Shown here in pieces: positions 24,073 through 33,065 of a DNA stretch of 63,893 bases. Every line of letters begins with the position of its first letter. Position 1 is the first letter of the stretch. Under the pieces are notes generated by a model. It was not told the DNA's origin, made no database searches, and worked only from the letters and a program-made list of their open reading frames with translations. The position numbers and the translations under genes are program-made. The DNA lies in contig DETV01000080.1 of assembly GCA_002361775.1 (NCBI GenBank), forward strand, positions 1 through 63,893. The letters run 5' to 3'. The DNA comes from Eubacterium sp. UBA3279 (GTDB taxonomy: Bacteria > Bacillota > Clostridia > Lachnospirales > Lachnospiraceae).

Positions 24073-25443
24073 TTAAGAAAGTTTTTTCAGAGCATCAGGA
24101 GACAGGATTTTGCGTATGCTGACAAAAAACAGTGTGATGGCAGTTGTGGCAGAAATCAGGTCGGCAATAGGTTCTGAATAATAAATGCCCATAACACCGA
24201 AGAAACGGGGAAGAATAATGGCTAAGGGGATCAGCAAAATTACCTTTCTTAACAGTGCGATAAATATAGAAATCTTAGCCTGTCCCAATCCCAAGAAAGT
24301 GGCCTGACATCCGTTTTGCAGTCCGAAAATCAACATTCCGAACATATAGATGGGCATGACTTTTTTCACCAGACCCAGAAGCTCCGGCTGAGAAGTAAAT
24401 AAGGAGCCGAAGAATCCCGGGAAGAAAAGAGTCATAAGAGTAAACAGGAAGGACAGCAGGAAAGTGGAAGAAATTAATAACTTTGCAGTTTTCTTCACCC
24501 GGTCAAACTTTTGCGCGCCATAGTTGTAACTGATAATAGGCTGAACTCCCTGGGTAAAACCGCCAATGGGAATGGAGAGAAGCTGCATGACACTTTGCAA
24601 AATAGTCATGGAGCCTACGTATAAATCTCCCCCATAGGTTTGTAAACCGTGATTCAATACGATGGAAATGGCGCTTTCCGTTGAGGACATAATAAATGGT
24701 GAAATTCCCAGCATACTGATATTTTTAACGATTTTACCCGATAATTTCAGATAGCAGGGACGAATCCGGATACTGGATTTCTTTGAACATAAGAACCATA
24801 ACACCCAGGCAGCGCTGACAGCCTGTGAAATGATGGTAGCGTATGCGGCTCCTTTTACGCCCATGTTCAATCCGAAGATAAAAACGGGATCCAATATAAT
24901 ATTGATCACAGCACCGATCAGAACAGAAAGCATAGCTGTACGGGCCTGTCCCTGAGAGGTGATAAAAAGATTCAGCCCCAGGGCGATCTGAACAAAAACA
25001 GTTCCCCACAAGTAAATCGTGATATAGTCCATGGCGTAAGTAATGGTGTTGTCACTTGCTCCGAACATATATAATAGAGGTTCTTTTCCCAGTTGGAAAA
25101 GAATGGTGAGAGCAACGGAAAAAAACAGAAGCATGGATAATGAATTTCCTAAAATATGTTCAGATTTTTCCCGCTCTCCTTTTCCCAGAGAAATAGCTGC
25201 CAAAGGTGCGCCGCCAGCGCCCACAAAGGAACTGAAAGCAGAAATCAGGGTGAGAATGGGGAAGGTAACCCCCACGCCGGTGAGAGCCAGGTGACCGACT
25301 TGCGGTATTCTTCCGATATAAATTCGATCTACGATGTTATAAAGCACATTGATCAACTGGGCAATAACTGAAGGAACAGCCAGTTGAACCATGAGTTTGG
25401 GGATTGATTCCGTCCCCAGACGGGTATCTTTTGAAGTATTCAT
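24073..25443 (-). CDS. MATE-family multidrug/sodium antiporter
   Basis: 456 residues with the expected twelve membrane spans, which normally export cationic drugs or metabolites in exchange for Na+ or H+. Features typical of the DinF/NorM-like MATE group: N-terminal IPKLMVQLAVPSVIAQLINV LYNIVDRIYIG, the GVGVTFPI stretch, and internal pseudo-symmetry (GISPFIMSSTESAIS in the second half). It is transcribed against the YARHG gene and diverges from the phosphofructokinase. AAAGGATG lies before its ATG. Substrate unknown. Confidence 0.92.
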   Translation of the reverse strand: MNTSKDTRLGTESIPKLMVQLAVPSVIAQLINVLYNIVDRIYIGRIPQVGHLALTGVGVTFPILTLISAFSSFVGAGGAPLAAISLGKGEREKSEHILGNSLSMLLFFSVALTILFQLGKEPLLYMFGASDNTITYAMDYITIYLWGTVFVQIALGLNLFITSQGQARTAMLSVLIGAVINIILDPVFIFGLNMGVKGAAYATIISQAVSAAWVLWFLCSKKSSIRIRPCYLKLSGKIVKNISMLGISPFIMSSTESAISIVLNHGLQTYGGDLYVGSMTILQSVMQLLSIPIGGFTQGVQPIISYNYGAQKFDRVKKTAKLLISSTFLLSFLFTLMTLFFPGFFGSLFTSQPELLGLVKKVMPIYMFGMLIFGLQNGCQATFLGLGQAKISIFIALLRKVILLIPLAIILPRFFGVMGIYYSEPIADLISATTAITLFFVSIRKILSPDALKKLS

Positions 25444-25564
25444 GTTTGCACATCCTTTTATTCATATTTCTATATAACTATAGGAGTTTGAAAGATGAAT
25501 GTCAATTGCATTTTGAAAAAAAGAAAAGATAATGGGACAGGTGCAGGGAAATCGTGAAGAACTA

Positions 25565-25593
25565 TTGGCAATGCAGGGATTTTATGCTAATCT
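25565..25593 (+). promoter_or_regulatory. Phosphofructokinase promoter
   Basis: TTGGCA, 17 bases, TAATCT preceded by TGC, an extended -10. It leaves a leader of about 90 bases containing the hairpin at 25635. Confidence 0.6.
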
Positions 25594-25634
25594 ATATAAA
25601 TAGCCAGTTTGAAAAAATTAGTGCATAAAAGTTA

Positions 25635-25662
25635 AAAACAGGGGTGAGAGGACCCCTGTTTT
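25635..25662 (+). promoter_or_regulatory. Terminator-like hairpin in the phosphofructokinase leader
   Basis: AAAACAGGGG and CCCCTGTTTT form a perfect 10-bp stem with an 8-base loop TGAGAGGA and run into TTTTC. It sits between the promoter and the ribosome site AAAGGAGG, so it is either an attenuator or a 5' stabilising hairpin. Confidence 0.6.
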
Positions 25663-25688
25663 CAGCGTAATTTTAAAGGAGGATATGT

Positions 25689-26912
25689 ATGAAGAATCTT
25701 TTGGTAGCTCAATCAGGCGGTCCTACCGCAGCGATCAATGCAACTGTGGCGGGAGTGGTTACTGCTGCCATGGCATCCGCCAAGGTGGATGGAATATGGG
25801 GAGCTGTAAACGGAATCAAAGGTGTGTTGGAGGAGCGTTTCGTTGATTTGCGGAAACAGATCGCCAATACCCAGGATCTTGATGTTCTGTGCCAGACCCC
25901 GGCTGCAGCTCTTGGCTCTTGTCGGTTTAAACTGAAAAATATCCAGGAGGATGACAGTCAGTTTAAAGAAATTATCCGTATTTTCAGGAAACATGAAATT
26001 TCTTATTTTATTTATGCAGGCGGAAATGATTCCATGGATACAGTAGATAAATTATCCGCATACTGTAAAGAGCAGGGAATTACCGATATTAAGGTGATGG
26101 GCGCTCCCAAAACTATTGATAACGATCTGGTAGGGACAGACCATTGCCCGGGATTTGGTTCCGCAGCAAAATATATTGGAACAACTTTTGCAGAGCTGGA
26201 GAGAGACTGTCACGTGTATGATACGAAAGCAGTTACCATTGTGGAAGTGATGGGAAGAAATGCAGGATGGCTTACAGCCGCATCCGCTCTTGCGAGAAAT
26301 AACGGAGGTTCCGGTCCCAATCTGATTTATCTGTGTGAACCGGCATTTTCCATAGAGGGATTTTTGAAAGATGTAAAAAAAGAACTGAAGGAGCATGACA
26401 GTGTTCTTGTGGCGATCAGTGAAGGAATTAAAGATGCTGCAGGTTCTTATATTTCTGAGCAGGTACAAAGCGGAGCTGTGGATACTTTCGGTCACAGCTA
26501 TATTGCAGGAAGCGCCCGAGTACTGGAGGATGTGGTGAGAAAGGAAATTGGCTGTAAAGTACGGTCTATCGAATTGAATCTGATGCAGCGCTGCGCTTCC
26601 CATATCGCCAGTGCAGTGGATATCCAGGAATCCAGAATGTTGGGAATGACTGCCTGCCAGATGGCTTTGGAAGGAGAAAGCGGTCTGATGGCAGCGGTGG
26701 AGAGAGTCAGCAACGATCCTTATGAAGTCCGTTTTGTGGGGATTCCGGTGAGCCAGGTATCAAACCAGGAGAAAAAGGTTCCCAGAGACTTTATCAATGA
26801 AGAAGGAAATGATGTGACAGACAAAATGATGGCTTATCTGAATCCGCTGATTCAGGGAGAAGCGCCGGTTATTTACGAAAATGGAATTCCAAAACATGTT
26901 TCTTTGTATTAG
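25689..26912 (+). CDS. 6-phosphofructokinase, PPi-dependent type
   Basis: 407 residues, group-II/long PFK length. Converts fructose-6-phosphate to fructose-1,6-bisphosphate. The N-terminus LLVAQSGGPTAAINATVAGV, the YAGGNDSMDTVDKL loop and GAPKTIDNDLVGTDHCPGFG are clear. ATP enzymes have GGDGS and PGTIDND; here the second Gly is replaced (GGNDS) and PKTIDND has Lys, the features tied to pyrophosphate as phosphate donor. This indicates a reversible, energy-saving glycolysis. The gene has its own promoter and leader hairpin. Confidence 0.93.
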   Translation: MKNLLVAQSGGPTAAINATVAGVVTAAMASAKVDGIWGAVNGIKGVLEERFVDLRKQIANTQDLDVLCQTPAAALGSCRFKLKNIQEDDSQFKEIIRIFRKHEISYFIYAGGNDSMDTVDKLSAYCKEQGITDIKVMGAPKTIDNDLVGTDHCPGFGSAAKYIGTTFAELERDCHVYDTKAVTIVEVMGRNAGWLTAASALARNNGGSGPNLIYLCEPAFSIEGFLKDVKKELKEHDSVLVAISEGIKDAAGSYISEQVQSGAVDTFGHSYIAGSARVLEDVVRKEIGCKVRSIELNLMQRCASHIASAVDIQESRMLGMTACQMALEGESGLMAAVERVSNDPYEVRFVGIPVSQVSNQEKKVPRDFINEEGNDVTDKMMAYLNPLIQGEAPVIYENGIPKHVSLY

Positions 26913-26932
26913 GCAGAAAATAGAAAAATATG

Positions 26933-26961
26933 TTGAAAAAAATTCGAAAAAAGAGTAGAAT
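26933..26961 (+). promoter_or_regulatory. Promoter of the decarboxylase cluster
   Basis: TTGAAA, 17 bases, TAGAAT; a second TATAAT begins at 26962 but without a proper -35. Confidence 0.6.
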
Positions 26962-27020
26962 TATAATTGGCTGAAATTTGTTTTCACATTAATTTTTAAT
27001 AGAAAATGGAGGGCTGAAGA

Positions 27021-28457
27021 ATGAGCAATACAGCACAAAACGCAGCAGGTACAAGAATTGCTTCTTTACTTGATGCAAACAGTTTTGTTGAAATCGGTGG
27101 ACAGATTACTGCAAGAAGTACAGATTTCAACTTATCTGCAAAAGAAACACCATCAGATGGTGTCATTACCGGTTACGGTGTGATCGATGGAAACCTGGTA
27201 TATGTATATAGCCAGGATGTATCTGTTCTGAACGGAAGTATCGGAGAGATGCATGCAAAGAAAATTGCAAGACTTTATGATTTTGCCATGAAAACAGGAG
27301 CTCCTGTGATCGGTCTTGTTGACTGTGCAGGTATGCGTCTGCAGGAGGCTACAGATGCGCTGAACGGTTTTGGTGAAATCTATATGCAGCAGACAAAAGC
27401 AAGCGGCGTGATTCCTCAGATTACCGGTATTTTCGGTACCTGCGGCGGCGGAATGGCTTTGATTCCCGCATTAACAGATTTTACTTTGATGGAAGAGAGC
27501 AAGGGAAGATTATTCGTTAATTCTCCTAATGCAATTGAAGGAAATGAAATTTCCAAATGTGATACATCCACAGCCGAATATCAGGGAAAAGAGACAGGAC
27601 TGGTTGATTATAGAGGAAGCGAAGCAGATGTGATCGCACAGATCCGTACACTGGTTACTCTTCTTCCTGCTAACAATGAAGATGATATGTCCTATGAAGA
27701 GTGTACAGACGATCTGAATCGTGTTTGCCCGGATCTGGCAAACTGTGCAAAGGATACAGCAATCGCTCTGTCTCAGATCAGTGACAACCATCTGTTCTTT
27801 GAAGTAAAAGCAGATTATGCAAAAGATATGCTTTGCGGATTTATAAAACTGAATGGTACTACAGTAGGCGCTGTTGCAAACAGAAGCGAGATTTATGATG
27901 CAGAAGGCAATCTGACCGAGAGCATGGATTCTGTTCTGTCTGCAAGAGGAGCAAGAAAAGCGGCAGAGTTTGTAAATTTCTGTGACGCATTTAATATTCC
28001 TGTTCTTACTTTGACAAATGTAACAGGATTTAAAGCTACAAAGTGTTCCGAAGCAAATATGGCTAAAGCAGTGGCAGAATTAACTTATGCTTTCGCAAAT
28101 GCTACAGTTCCGAAGGTAAATGTTATTGTGGGAGAGGCTTATGGAAGCGCTTATCTTGCAATGAACAGCAAATCCATCGGTGCGGATATGGTTTATGCAT
28201 GGCCGACTGCTGAAATCGGAATGATGGACGCAAAACTGGCAGCAAAAATCATGTATGCAGATGCTGATGCAGCTACGATCAACGAAAAAGCGGCAGAATA
28301 TGCAACCTTACAGTCCAGTGTTTTATCCGCAGCAAGAAGAGGATATGTGGATACAATTATCGAAGCTGAGGATACAAGAAAATATGTGATTGGTGCCTTT
28401 GAAATGCTTTATACAAAGAGAGAGGACCGTCCAAGCAAAAAACATGGAACAGTATAA
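27021..28457 (+). CDS. Biotin-dependent carboxyltransferase, 12S/MmdA type
   Basis: 478 residues of the acyl-CoA carboxyltransferase family (propionyl-CoA carboxylase beta, methylmalonyl-CoA decarboxylase alpha, transcarboxylase 12S). It moves CO2 between an acyl-CoA and biotin. Oxyanion-hole motifs appear in IFGTCGGGMALIPALTDFTL and VGEAYGSAYLAMNSKSIGAD. It heads a five-gene cluster with delta, biotin carrier, beta and 5S-type genes. The length is slightly below the 510 usual for MmdA. The most likely substrate is methylmalonyl-CoA or malonyl-CoA; I cannot tell which. Confidence 0.9.
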   Translation: MSNTAQNAAGTRIASLLDANSFVEIGGQITARSTDFNLSAKETPSDGVITGYGVIDGNLVYVYSQDVSVLNGSIGEMHAKKIARLYDFAMKTGAPVIGLVDCAGMRLQEATDALNGFGEIYMQQTKASGVIPQITGIFGTCGGGMALIPALTDFTLMEESKGRLFVNSPNAIEGNEISKCDTSTAEYQGKETGLVDYRGSEADVIAQIRTLVTLLPANNEDDMSYEECTDDLNRVCPDLANCAKDTAIALSQISDNHLFFEVKADYAKDMLCGFIKLNGTTVGAVANRSEIYDAEGNLTESMDSVLSARGARKAAEFVNFCDAFNIPVLTLTNVTGFKATKCSEANMAKAVAELTYAFANATVPKVNVIVGEAYGSAYLAMNSKSIGADMVYAWPTAEIGMMDAKLAAKIMYADADAATINEKAAEYATLQSSVLSAARRGYVDTIIEAEDTRKYVIGAFEMLYTKREDRPSKKHGTV

Positions 28458-28470
28458 ATGAGGTGAGCAT

Positions 28471-29241
28471 ATGAAGCGGACATGGAAAAAAATAACTGGT
28501 CTGATGCTGGCAGTTATGGCAACCTTCGCAATGACAGCCTGTGGGAAAGAAGAAGTCAGTACATTTCAGAGAATCACAGATGATATGATCGAGAATTGTA
28601 CACAGGTTTCTCTGGGCGCTGTTCAGTCTCTTGCAAGTTTTGATGCGGAGACAATCGAACAGATGAAGGTAAACAGAGATGACTTTACCAGAACAGCAGC
28701 GGAAGAATGGTCTGAAGAGACCGCAATAATGGGTGCATTTAAAGAAGTGGGCGAGCCTTCAACAGATATAGACCGGGAAGAGAACGTGGTTAGAGTTACG
28801 ATTCCTGCAGAATTTGAAAAACAGTCCGGTGTACTCACATTTGTATATAACTATAACAAAGATTACGATCAGATGATTCCTGCATATATGACAATATCAG
28901 AAGTGGAAAGCTTTTCTTCTAATATGAAAGGTGCAGCGATCAATACAGTAATGGGCGTAGGAACAGTATTTGTGGTTCTTGTTTTCCTGATCATGATCAT
29001 TTCACTTTTCAAGTATGTCAATAAAATCGGACAGAAAGAAGAAAAACCGGCAGCTCCGGCTCCAAAGGCAGCGCCGGCACCTGCACCTGCTCAGGCGCCT
29101 GTAGAAGAAGATCTGACAGATGATCTGGAACTGGTAGCAGTTATTTCAGCGGCAATTGCTGCATCTGAGAACACATCCACAGACAGCTTTGTGGTGCGTT
29201 CCATTAAAAAAGTAAATAGAAGTACATGGCGCAGAGCCTAA
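28471..29241 (+). CDS. Sodium-pump decarboxylase delta/gamma subunit (OadG-like) with lipoprotein N-domain
   Basis: 256 residues, 13 bases after the carboxyltransferase. A signal sequence ending in MATFAMTACGK has a lipobox-like Cys at about residue 24, followed by an external domain of about 130 residues, one membrane span (TVFVVLVFLIMIISLFKYV), an Ala/Pro hinge and a C-terminal ELVAVISAAIAASE segment ending in RSIKKVNRSTWRRA, which matches the OadG tail that grips the other subunits. Classical OadG is about 85 residues, so the N-terminal lipoprotein domain is an addition found in gut Firmicutes. Confidence 0.85.
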   Translation: MKRTWKKITGLMLAVMATFAMTACGKEEVSTFQRITDDMIENCTQVSLGAVQSLASFDAETIEQMKVNRDDFTRTAAEEWSEETAIMGAFKEVGEPSTDIDREENVVRVTIPAEFEKQSGVLTFVYNYNKDYDQMIPAYMTISEVESFSSNMKGAAINTVMGVGTVFVVLVFLIMIISLFKYVNKIGQKEEKPAAPAPKAAPAPAPAQAPVEEDLTDDLELVAVISAAIAASENTSTDSFVVRSIKKVNRSTWRRA

Positions 29242-29260
29242 TCATAAGGAGGAACATCAC

Positions 29261-29638
29261 ATGAAAACTTATACAATTACTGTAAATGGAAATGTATACA
29301 ATGTAACTGTTGAAGAAGGACAGACCAGCGGCGCGCCGGCAGCAGCTCCTGTGGCAGCTCCGGCACCAAAAGCAGCTCCTGCAGCTCCGGCTCCAAAGGC
29401 AGCAGCTCCGAAAGCAGCAGCAGGAGCAGTAGCTGTTACGGCTTCTGTACCGGGTAAAGTATTCAAAGTAGAAGCAAGTGTTGGACAGGCTGTTAAAGCA
29501 GGCGATCCTATCGTTATTCTGGAAGCTATGAAAATGGAAATCCCTGTTGTAGCTCCTCAGGACGGAACCGTTGCAAGCATTGATGTAGCTGTAGGTGCAG
29601 CAGTAGAATCCGGAGATTCTCTGGCAACCTTGAACTAA
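29261..29638 (+). CDS. Biotin carboxyl carrier protein (transcarboxylase 1.3S / GcdC type)
   Basis: 125 residues. A short N-terminal segment (KTYTITVNGNVYNVTVEEG) leads into an Ala/Pro-rich flexible hinge (about 25-55), then a biotinyl domain with the biotinylation site EAMKMEI at about 88-94. The carried CO2 is swung between the carboxyltransferases and the membrane pump. AAGGAGG precedes it and it lies 19 bases after the delta gene. Confidence 0.95.
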   Translation: MKTYTITVNGNVYNVTVEEGQTSGAPAAAPVAAPAPKAAPAAPAPKAAAPKAAAGAVAVTASVPGKVFKVEASVGQAVKAGDPIVILEAMKMEIPVVAPQDGTVASIDVAVGAAVESGDSLATLN

Positions 29639-29714
29639 GACAGAATTTGCAGACAATGTGAATTCCCAAAACAGCGAAAGCATTATGCTGAATTAATCAA
29701 CGGGAGGTAATAAC

Positions 29715-30869
29715 ATGAGTATAGTAAATACATTGTCAAACTTATGGGATCAGACAGCATTCATGAATCTTGAATGGGGTAACTACGTGATGATCGCTGT
29801 TGCCTGTGTCTTCCTGTATCTGGCAATCAGAAAAGGATTTGAGCCATTGCTTCTGATTCCGATTGCATTTGGTATGCTGTTGGTAAATATTTATCCTGAT
29901 ATTATGGCGGATCCTTATGTTGATGCACAGGGAATTGAACATGCAGGCGGACTGTTACATTATTTCTTCCTGCTGGATGAGTGGAGTATTCTTCCATCCC
30001 TGATTTTTATGGGCGTTGGCGCTATGACCGATTTTGGTCCTCTGATCGCCAATCCAAAAAGCTTTATCCTGGGCGCTGCAGCGCAGTTGGGTATCTACAG
30101 TGCATATTTCCTGGCAATCCTGATGGGATTCAACGGAAAAGCAGCAGCAGCCATCTCCATCATTGGTGGAGCTGACGGACCGACTTCTATCTTCCTGGCA
30201 GGTAAACTGGGACAGACTACTCTGATGGGTCCGATTGCTGTGGCGGCTTATTCTTATATGGCTCTGGTGCCGATCATTCAGCCGCCGATCATGAAACTGT
30301 TTACAACAGAAAAAGAGCGTAAGATTAAAATGGAACAGCTTCGTCCTGTTTCAAAACTGGAAAAAATCTTATTCCCAATCGTTATCACAATTGTTGTTTG
30401 TATGATTCTTCCTACAACAGCTCCACTGGTAGGTATGCTGATGCTTGGTAACCTGTTCCGTGAGTCTGGCGTAGTAAAACAGTTAACAGAAACCGCTTCC
30501 AACGCTATGATGTATATTGTAGTTATTCTGCTGGGTACTTCTGTAGGTGCATCTACAAGTGCAGAAGCATTCCTGAATATTGATACTCTGAAAATCGTAG
30601 CCCTCGGTCTGGTAGCCTTTGCGGTAGGTACTACAGGCGGCGTTCTGTTTGGTAAGATCATGTGCAAACTTTCCGGAGGAAAGATCAATCCTCTGATTGG
30701 TTCTGCCGGAGTTTCTGCTGTTCCTATGGCAGCCCGTGTATCTCAGAAGGTAGGCGCTGAGGCAGATCCTACAAACTTCCTTCTGATGCATGCTATGGGA
30801 CCAAACGTAGCAGGTGTTATCGGTACTGCAGTAGCAGCCGGAGCATTTATGGCAGTGTTTGGAGTATAA
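29715..30869 (+). CDS. Sodium-translocating decarboxylase beta subunit (OadB/GcdB/MmdB)
   Basis: 384 residues with about ten membrane spans. It decarboxylates carboxybiotin and pumps Na+ outward. The functional signatures are GGADGPTSIFLAGKLG with the essential Asp (about 153-168) and SAGVSAVPMAARVSQKVG in the second half, plus NFLLMHAMGPNVAGVIGTA. The length is normal. The resulting Na+ gradient can feed transporters and ATP synthase. A 12-bp hairpin separates it from the last gene of the cluster. Confidence 0.96.
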   Translation: MSIVNTLSNLWDQTAFMNLEWGNYVMIAVACVFLYLAIRKGFEPLLLIPIAFGMLLVNIYPDIMADPYVDAQGIEHAGGLLHYFFLLDEWSILPSLIFMGVGAMTDFGPLIANPKSFILGAAAQLGIYSAYFLAILMGFNGKAAAAISIIGGADGPTSIFLAGKLGQTTLMGPIAVAAYSYMALVPIIQPPIMKLFTTEKERKIKMEQLRPVSKLEKILFPIVITIVVCMILPTTAPLVGMLMLGNLFRESGVVKQLTETASNAMMYIVVILLGTSVGASTSAEAFLNIDTLKIVALGLVAFAVGTTGGVLFGKIMCKLSGGKINPLIGSAGVSAVPMAARVSQKVGAEADPTNFLLMHAMGPNVAGVIGTAVAAGAFMAVFGV

Positions 30870-30890
30870 AAGATAAATTATTTTGTAACT

Positions 30891-30919
30891 GTTCAGTGTC
30901 TTTATATAAGATACTGAAC
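30891..30919 (+). other. Intercistronic hairpin without U-tract
   Basis: GTTCAGTGTCTT (30891-30902) and AAGATACTGAAC (30908-30919) pair over 12 bp with one wobble and a 5-base loop. No T run follows, so it is unlikely to terminate; it may mark an mRNA processing or stability site between the beta and 5S genes. Confidence 0.75.
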
Positions 30920-30951
30920 GGCTGCAATATTTCAAGGAAAGGAATAAGAAT

Positions 30952-32364
30952 ATGTCAGAAATTGCAAAAAAACCAATTAAAATTACTGAAACAATTCTGC
31001 GAGACGCTCATCAGTCTCTGATTGCAACAAGAATGACAACAGAGCAGATGCTGCCTATCGTAGATAAGATGGATAAAGTAGGTTACCATTCCGTAGAGTG
31101 CTGGGGTGGAGCTACTTTTGATGCATCTCTCCGTTTCCTGAAGGAAGATCCATGGGAGAGACTTCGTAAATTCCGTGACGGATTTAAAAATACAAAACTG
31201 CAGATGCTGTTCCGTGGTCAGAACATTCTGGGATATCGTCCTTATGCAGATGATGTGGTAGAGTATTTCGTACAGAAATCCATCGCCAACGGTATTGATA
31301 TTATCCGTATTTTCGACTGTCTGAATGATATGAGAAACCTGCAGACAGCAGTAAAAGCAGCAAACAAAGAAAAAGGACATGCTCAGGTGGCTCTGTCTTA
31401 TACTCTGGGTGATGCTTATACTCTGGAATACTGGACAGGAATTGCAAAACAGATCGAGGAGATGGGGGCAGATTCTATCTGTATCAAAGATATGGCTGGT
31501 CTGCTGCTGCCTTATAAAGCAACAGAGCTGGTAAAAGCTCTGAAAGAAACTGTTAATATTCCGATCCAGCTGCATACACATTATACTTCCGGTGTGGCTT
31601 CCATGACATACCTGAAGGCTGTAGAAGCAGGTGTTGACGTGATTGATACAGCAATGTCTCCGTTCGCACTGGGAACTTCTCAGCCTGCAACAGAAGTTAT
31701 GGTTGAGACATTTAAAGGAACAGAGTACGATACAGGATTTGATCAGAACCTGCTGGCAGAGATTGCTGATTATTTCCGTCCGATCCGTGACGAGGCTCTG
31801 GACAGCGGACTGCTGAATCCGAAGAATCTGGGTGTAAACATTAAGACACTTCTGTATCAGGTACCGGGAGGAATGCTTTCCAACCTGACTTCTCAGTTGA
31901 AAGAACAGCACGCAGAAGACAAATTCTACGATGTTCTGGAAGAAGTTCCGAGAGTAAGAAAAGATCTTGGTGAGCCGCCGCTGGTTACTCCGTCTTCTCA
32001 GATTGTAGGTACACAGGCTGTATTTAACGTACTGATGGGCGAAAGATACAAGATGGTGACAAAAGAAACAAAAGCTGTTCTGTCTGGTGAGTATGGTTCT
32101 ACTGTAAAACCGTTCAATCCGGAGGTTCAGAAAAAATGTATTGGTGATAAAGAGCCGATTACTTGTCGTCCAGCAGATCTGATTCCAGATGAATTGGATA
32201 CTCTGAGAGGCGAGATGGCACAGTGGTCACAGCAGGAAGAGGACGTACTGTCCTATGCTCTGTTCCCACAGGTTGCTACTGACTTCTTCAAATACAGAGA
32301 AGCACAGCAGACAAAGGTGGATCCTACTGTTGCAGATAATGAAAATGGCGCTTATCCCGTATAA
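30952..32364 (+). CDS. Biotin-dependent carboxyltransferase, 5S / OadA type, without biotin domain
   Basis: 470 residues. HMG-CoA-lyase-like TIM barrel with ITETILRDAHQSLIATRM, CWGGATFDASLRFL, DAGxx-type lysine motif in SICIKDMAGLLLP and the metal-binding HTHYTSG. It exchanges CO2 between oxaloacetate/pyruvate and biotin. OadA proteins often carry their own C-terminal biotinyl domain; here the protein ends after the conserved C-terminal helices, and the separate carrier gene supplies it, as in transcarboxylase 5S. Terminator follows at 32389. Confidence 0.95.
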   Translation: MSEIAKKPIKITETILRDAHQSLIATRMTTEQMLPIVDKMDKVGYHSVECWGGATFDASLRFLKEDPWERLRKFRDGFKNTKLQMLFRGQNILGYRPYADDVVEYFVQKSIANGIDIIRIFDCLNDMRNLQTAVKAANKEKGHAQVALSYTLGDAYTLEYWTGIAKQIEEMGADSICIKDMAGLLLPYKATELVKALKETVNIPIQLHTHYTSGVASMTYLKAVEAGVDVIDTAMSPFALGTSQPATEVMVETFKGTEYDTGFDQNLLAEIADYFRPIRDEALDSGLLNPKNLGVNIKTLLYQVPGGMLSNLTSQLKEQHAEDKFYDVLEEVPRVRKDLGEPPLVTPSSQIVGTQAVFNVLMGERYKMVTKETKAVLSGEYGSTVKPFNPEVQKKCIGDKEPITCRPADLIPDELDTLRGEMAQWSQQEEDVLSYALFPQVATDFFKYREAQQTKVDPTVADNENGAYPV

Positions 32365-32388
32365 AGATATCATATAGGTGACATTGCC

Positions 32389-32426
32389 CCGGCAAGTGAA
32401 ATATTTTCGCTTGCCGGTTTTTTTCT
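32389..32426 (+). terminator. Terminator of the decarboxylase cluster
   Basis: CCGGCAAGTGAAA and TTTCGCTTGCCGG pair almost perfectly around TAT, followed by eight T. Confidence 0.92.
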
Positions 32427-32436
32427 TTTATCAGAT

Positions 32437-33065
32437 GTGGTTGAAAAAGTAAATGTGGAGGAAGTACAGGAGACAATTGAAGAACTGGATGAAGAAATCG
32501 AAGAAACAGGTGAATTTTCAGAAGAGGAAACTGTCAGCAGTAAGGTAAGCGGACAAATCAAAGAAATTTATATGGAAGAGGAGAAAAATGTTTCTGACAT
32601 TATGTTGGAAAAGGGCTCTTTTAGGGATGAAGAGGGAAATGAAGTGGAAGGCGAAGTGGAATCGGTTCAGGGGAGGATTTGTATACAGTACTTCATAATG
32701 AAGGGTCTGTACAATATCAGGAAACTGTGAGCAAACGGGAAGCATATGCAAAAACTCTAACCAAATTAATTGGACTGGAAAAAAGCGGTTATATCAGCAA
32801 CACAATGTATGTGACAGGAACAACAGGAGATTTTTTCTCAATTGTGAATCTGGAACTGGAAGAAGAACGTTTCCTGAAAAAAACAGATCAGGAGAACAGT
32901 TCTCATGTTATTATTCTTATTTACGATACAGTGGTAGAATATTTTGGCCATGGAAATGTGGTGGGAGAAAGCGTCAGTCTGGATGGTCAGAGCTTTCAGG
33001 TGGTGGGAGTTCTGGCGTCGAATAATTCCACGCTGACAGCAGGTAATATTTCTTCCGCAGAAGAT
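32437..33065 (+). pseudogene. Remnant of an exporter locus (adaptor-like and MacB-like pieces)
   Basis: From 32437 one frame gives EELDEEIEETGEFSEEETVS and KVSGQIKEIYMEEEKNVSDI, the pattern of a lipoyl/adaptor domain of HlyD/MacA type. A one-base shift near 32670 continues with YTVLHNEGSVQYQETVSKRE, SGYISNTMYVTGTTGDFFSI, and then YFGHGNVVGESVSLDGQSF QVVGVL, which resembles the external domain of a MacB-type permease. No start, no ATPase and no membrane domain survive. The frame then runs without a stop into a response-regulator fragment, so deletions have fused the pieces. Family assignment is moderate. Confidence 0.6.

Noticed and set aside
30955..31911. Minus-strand frame of 318 codons opposite the 5S carboxyltransferase
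   Set aside because: Composition of a shadow frame; the plus-strand gene has all family motifs.
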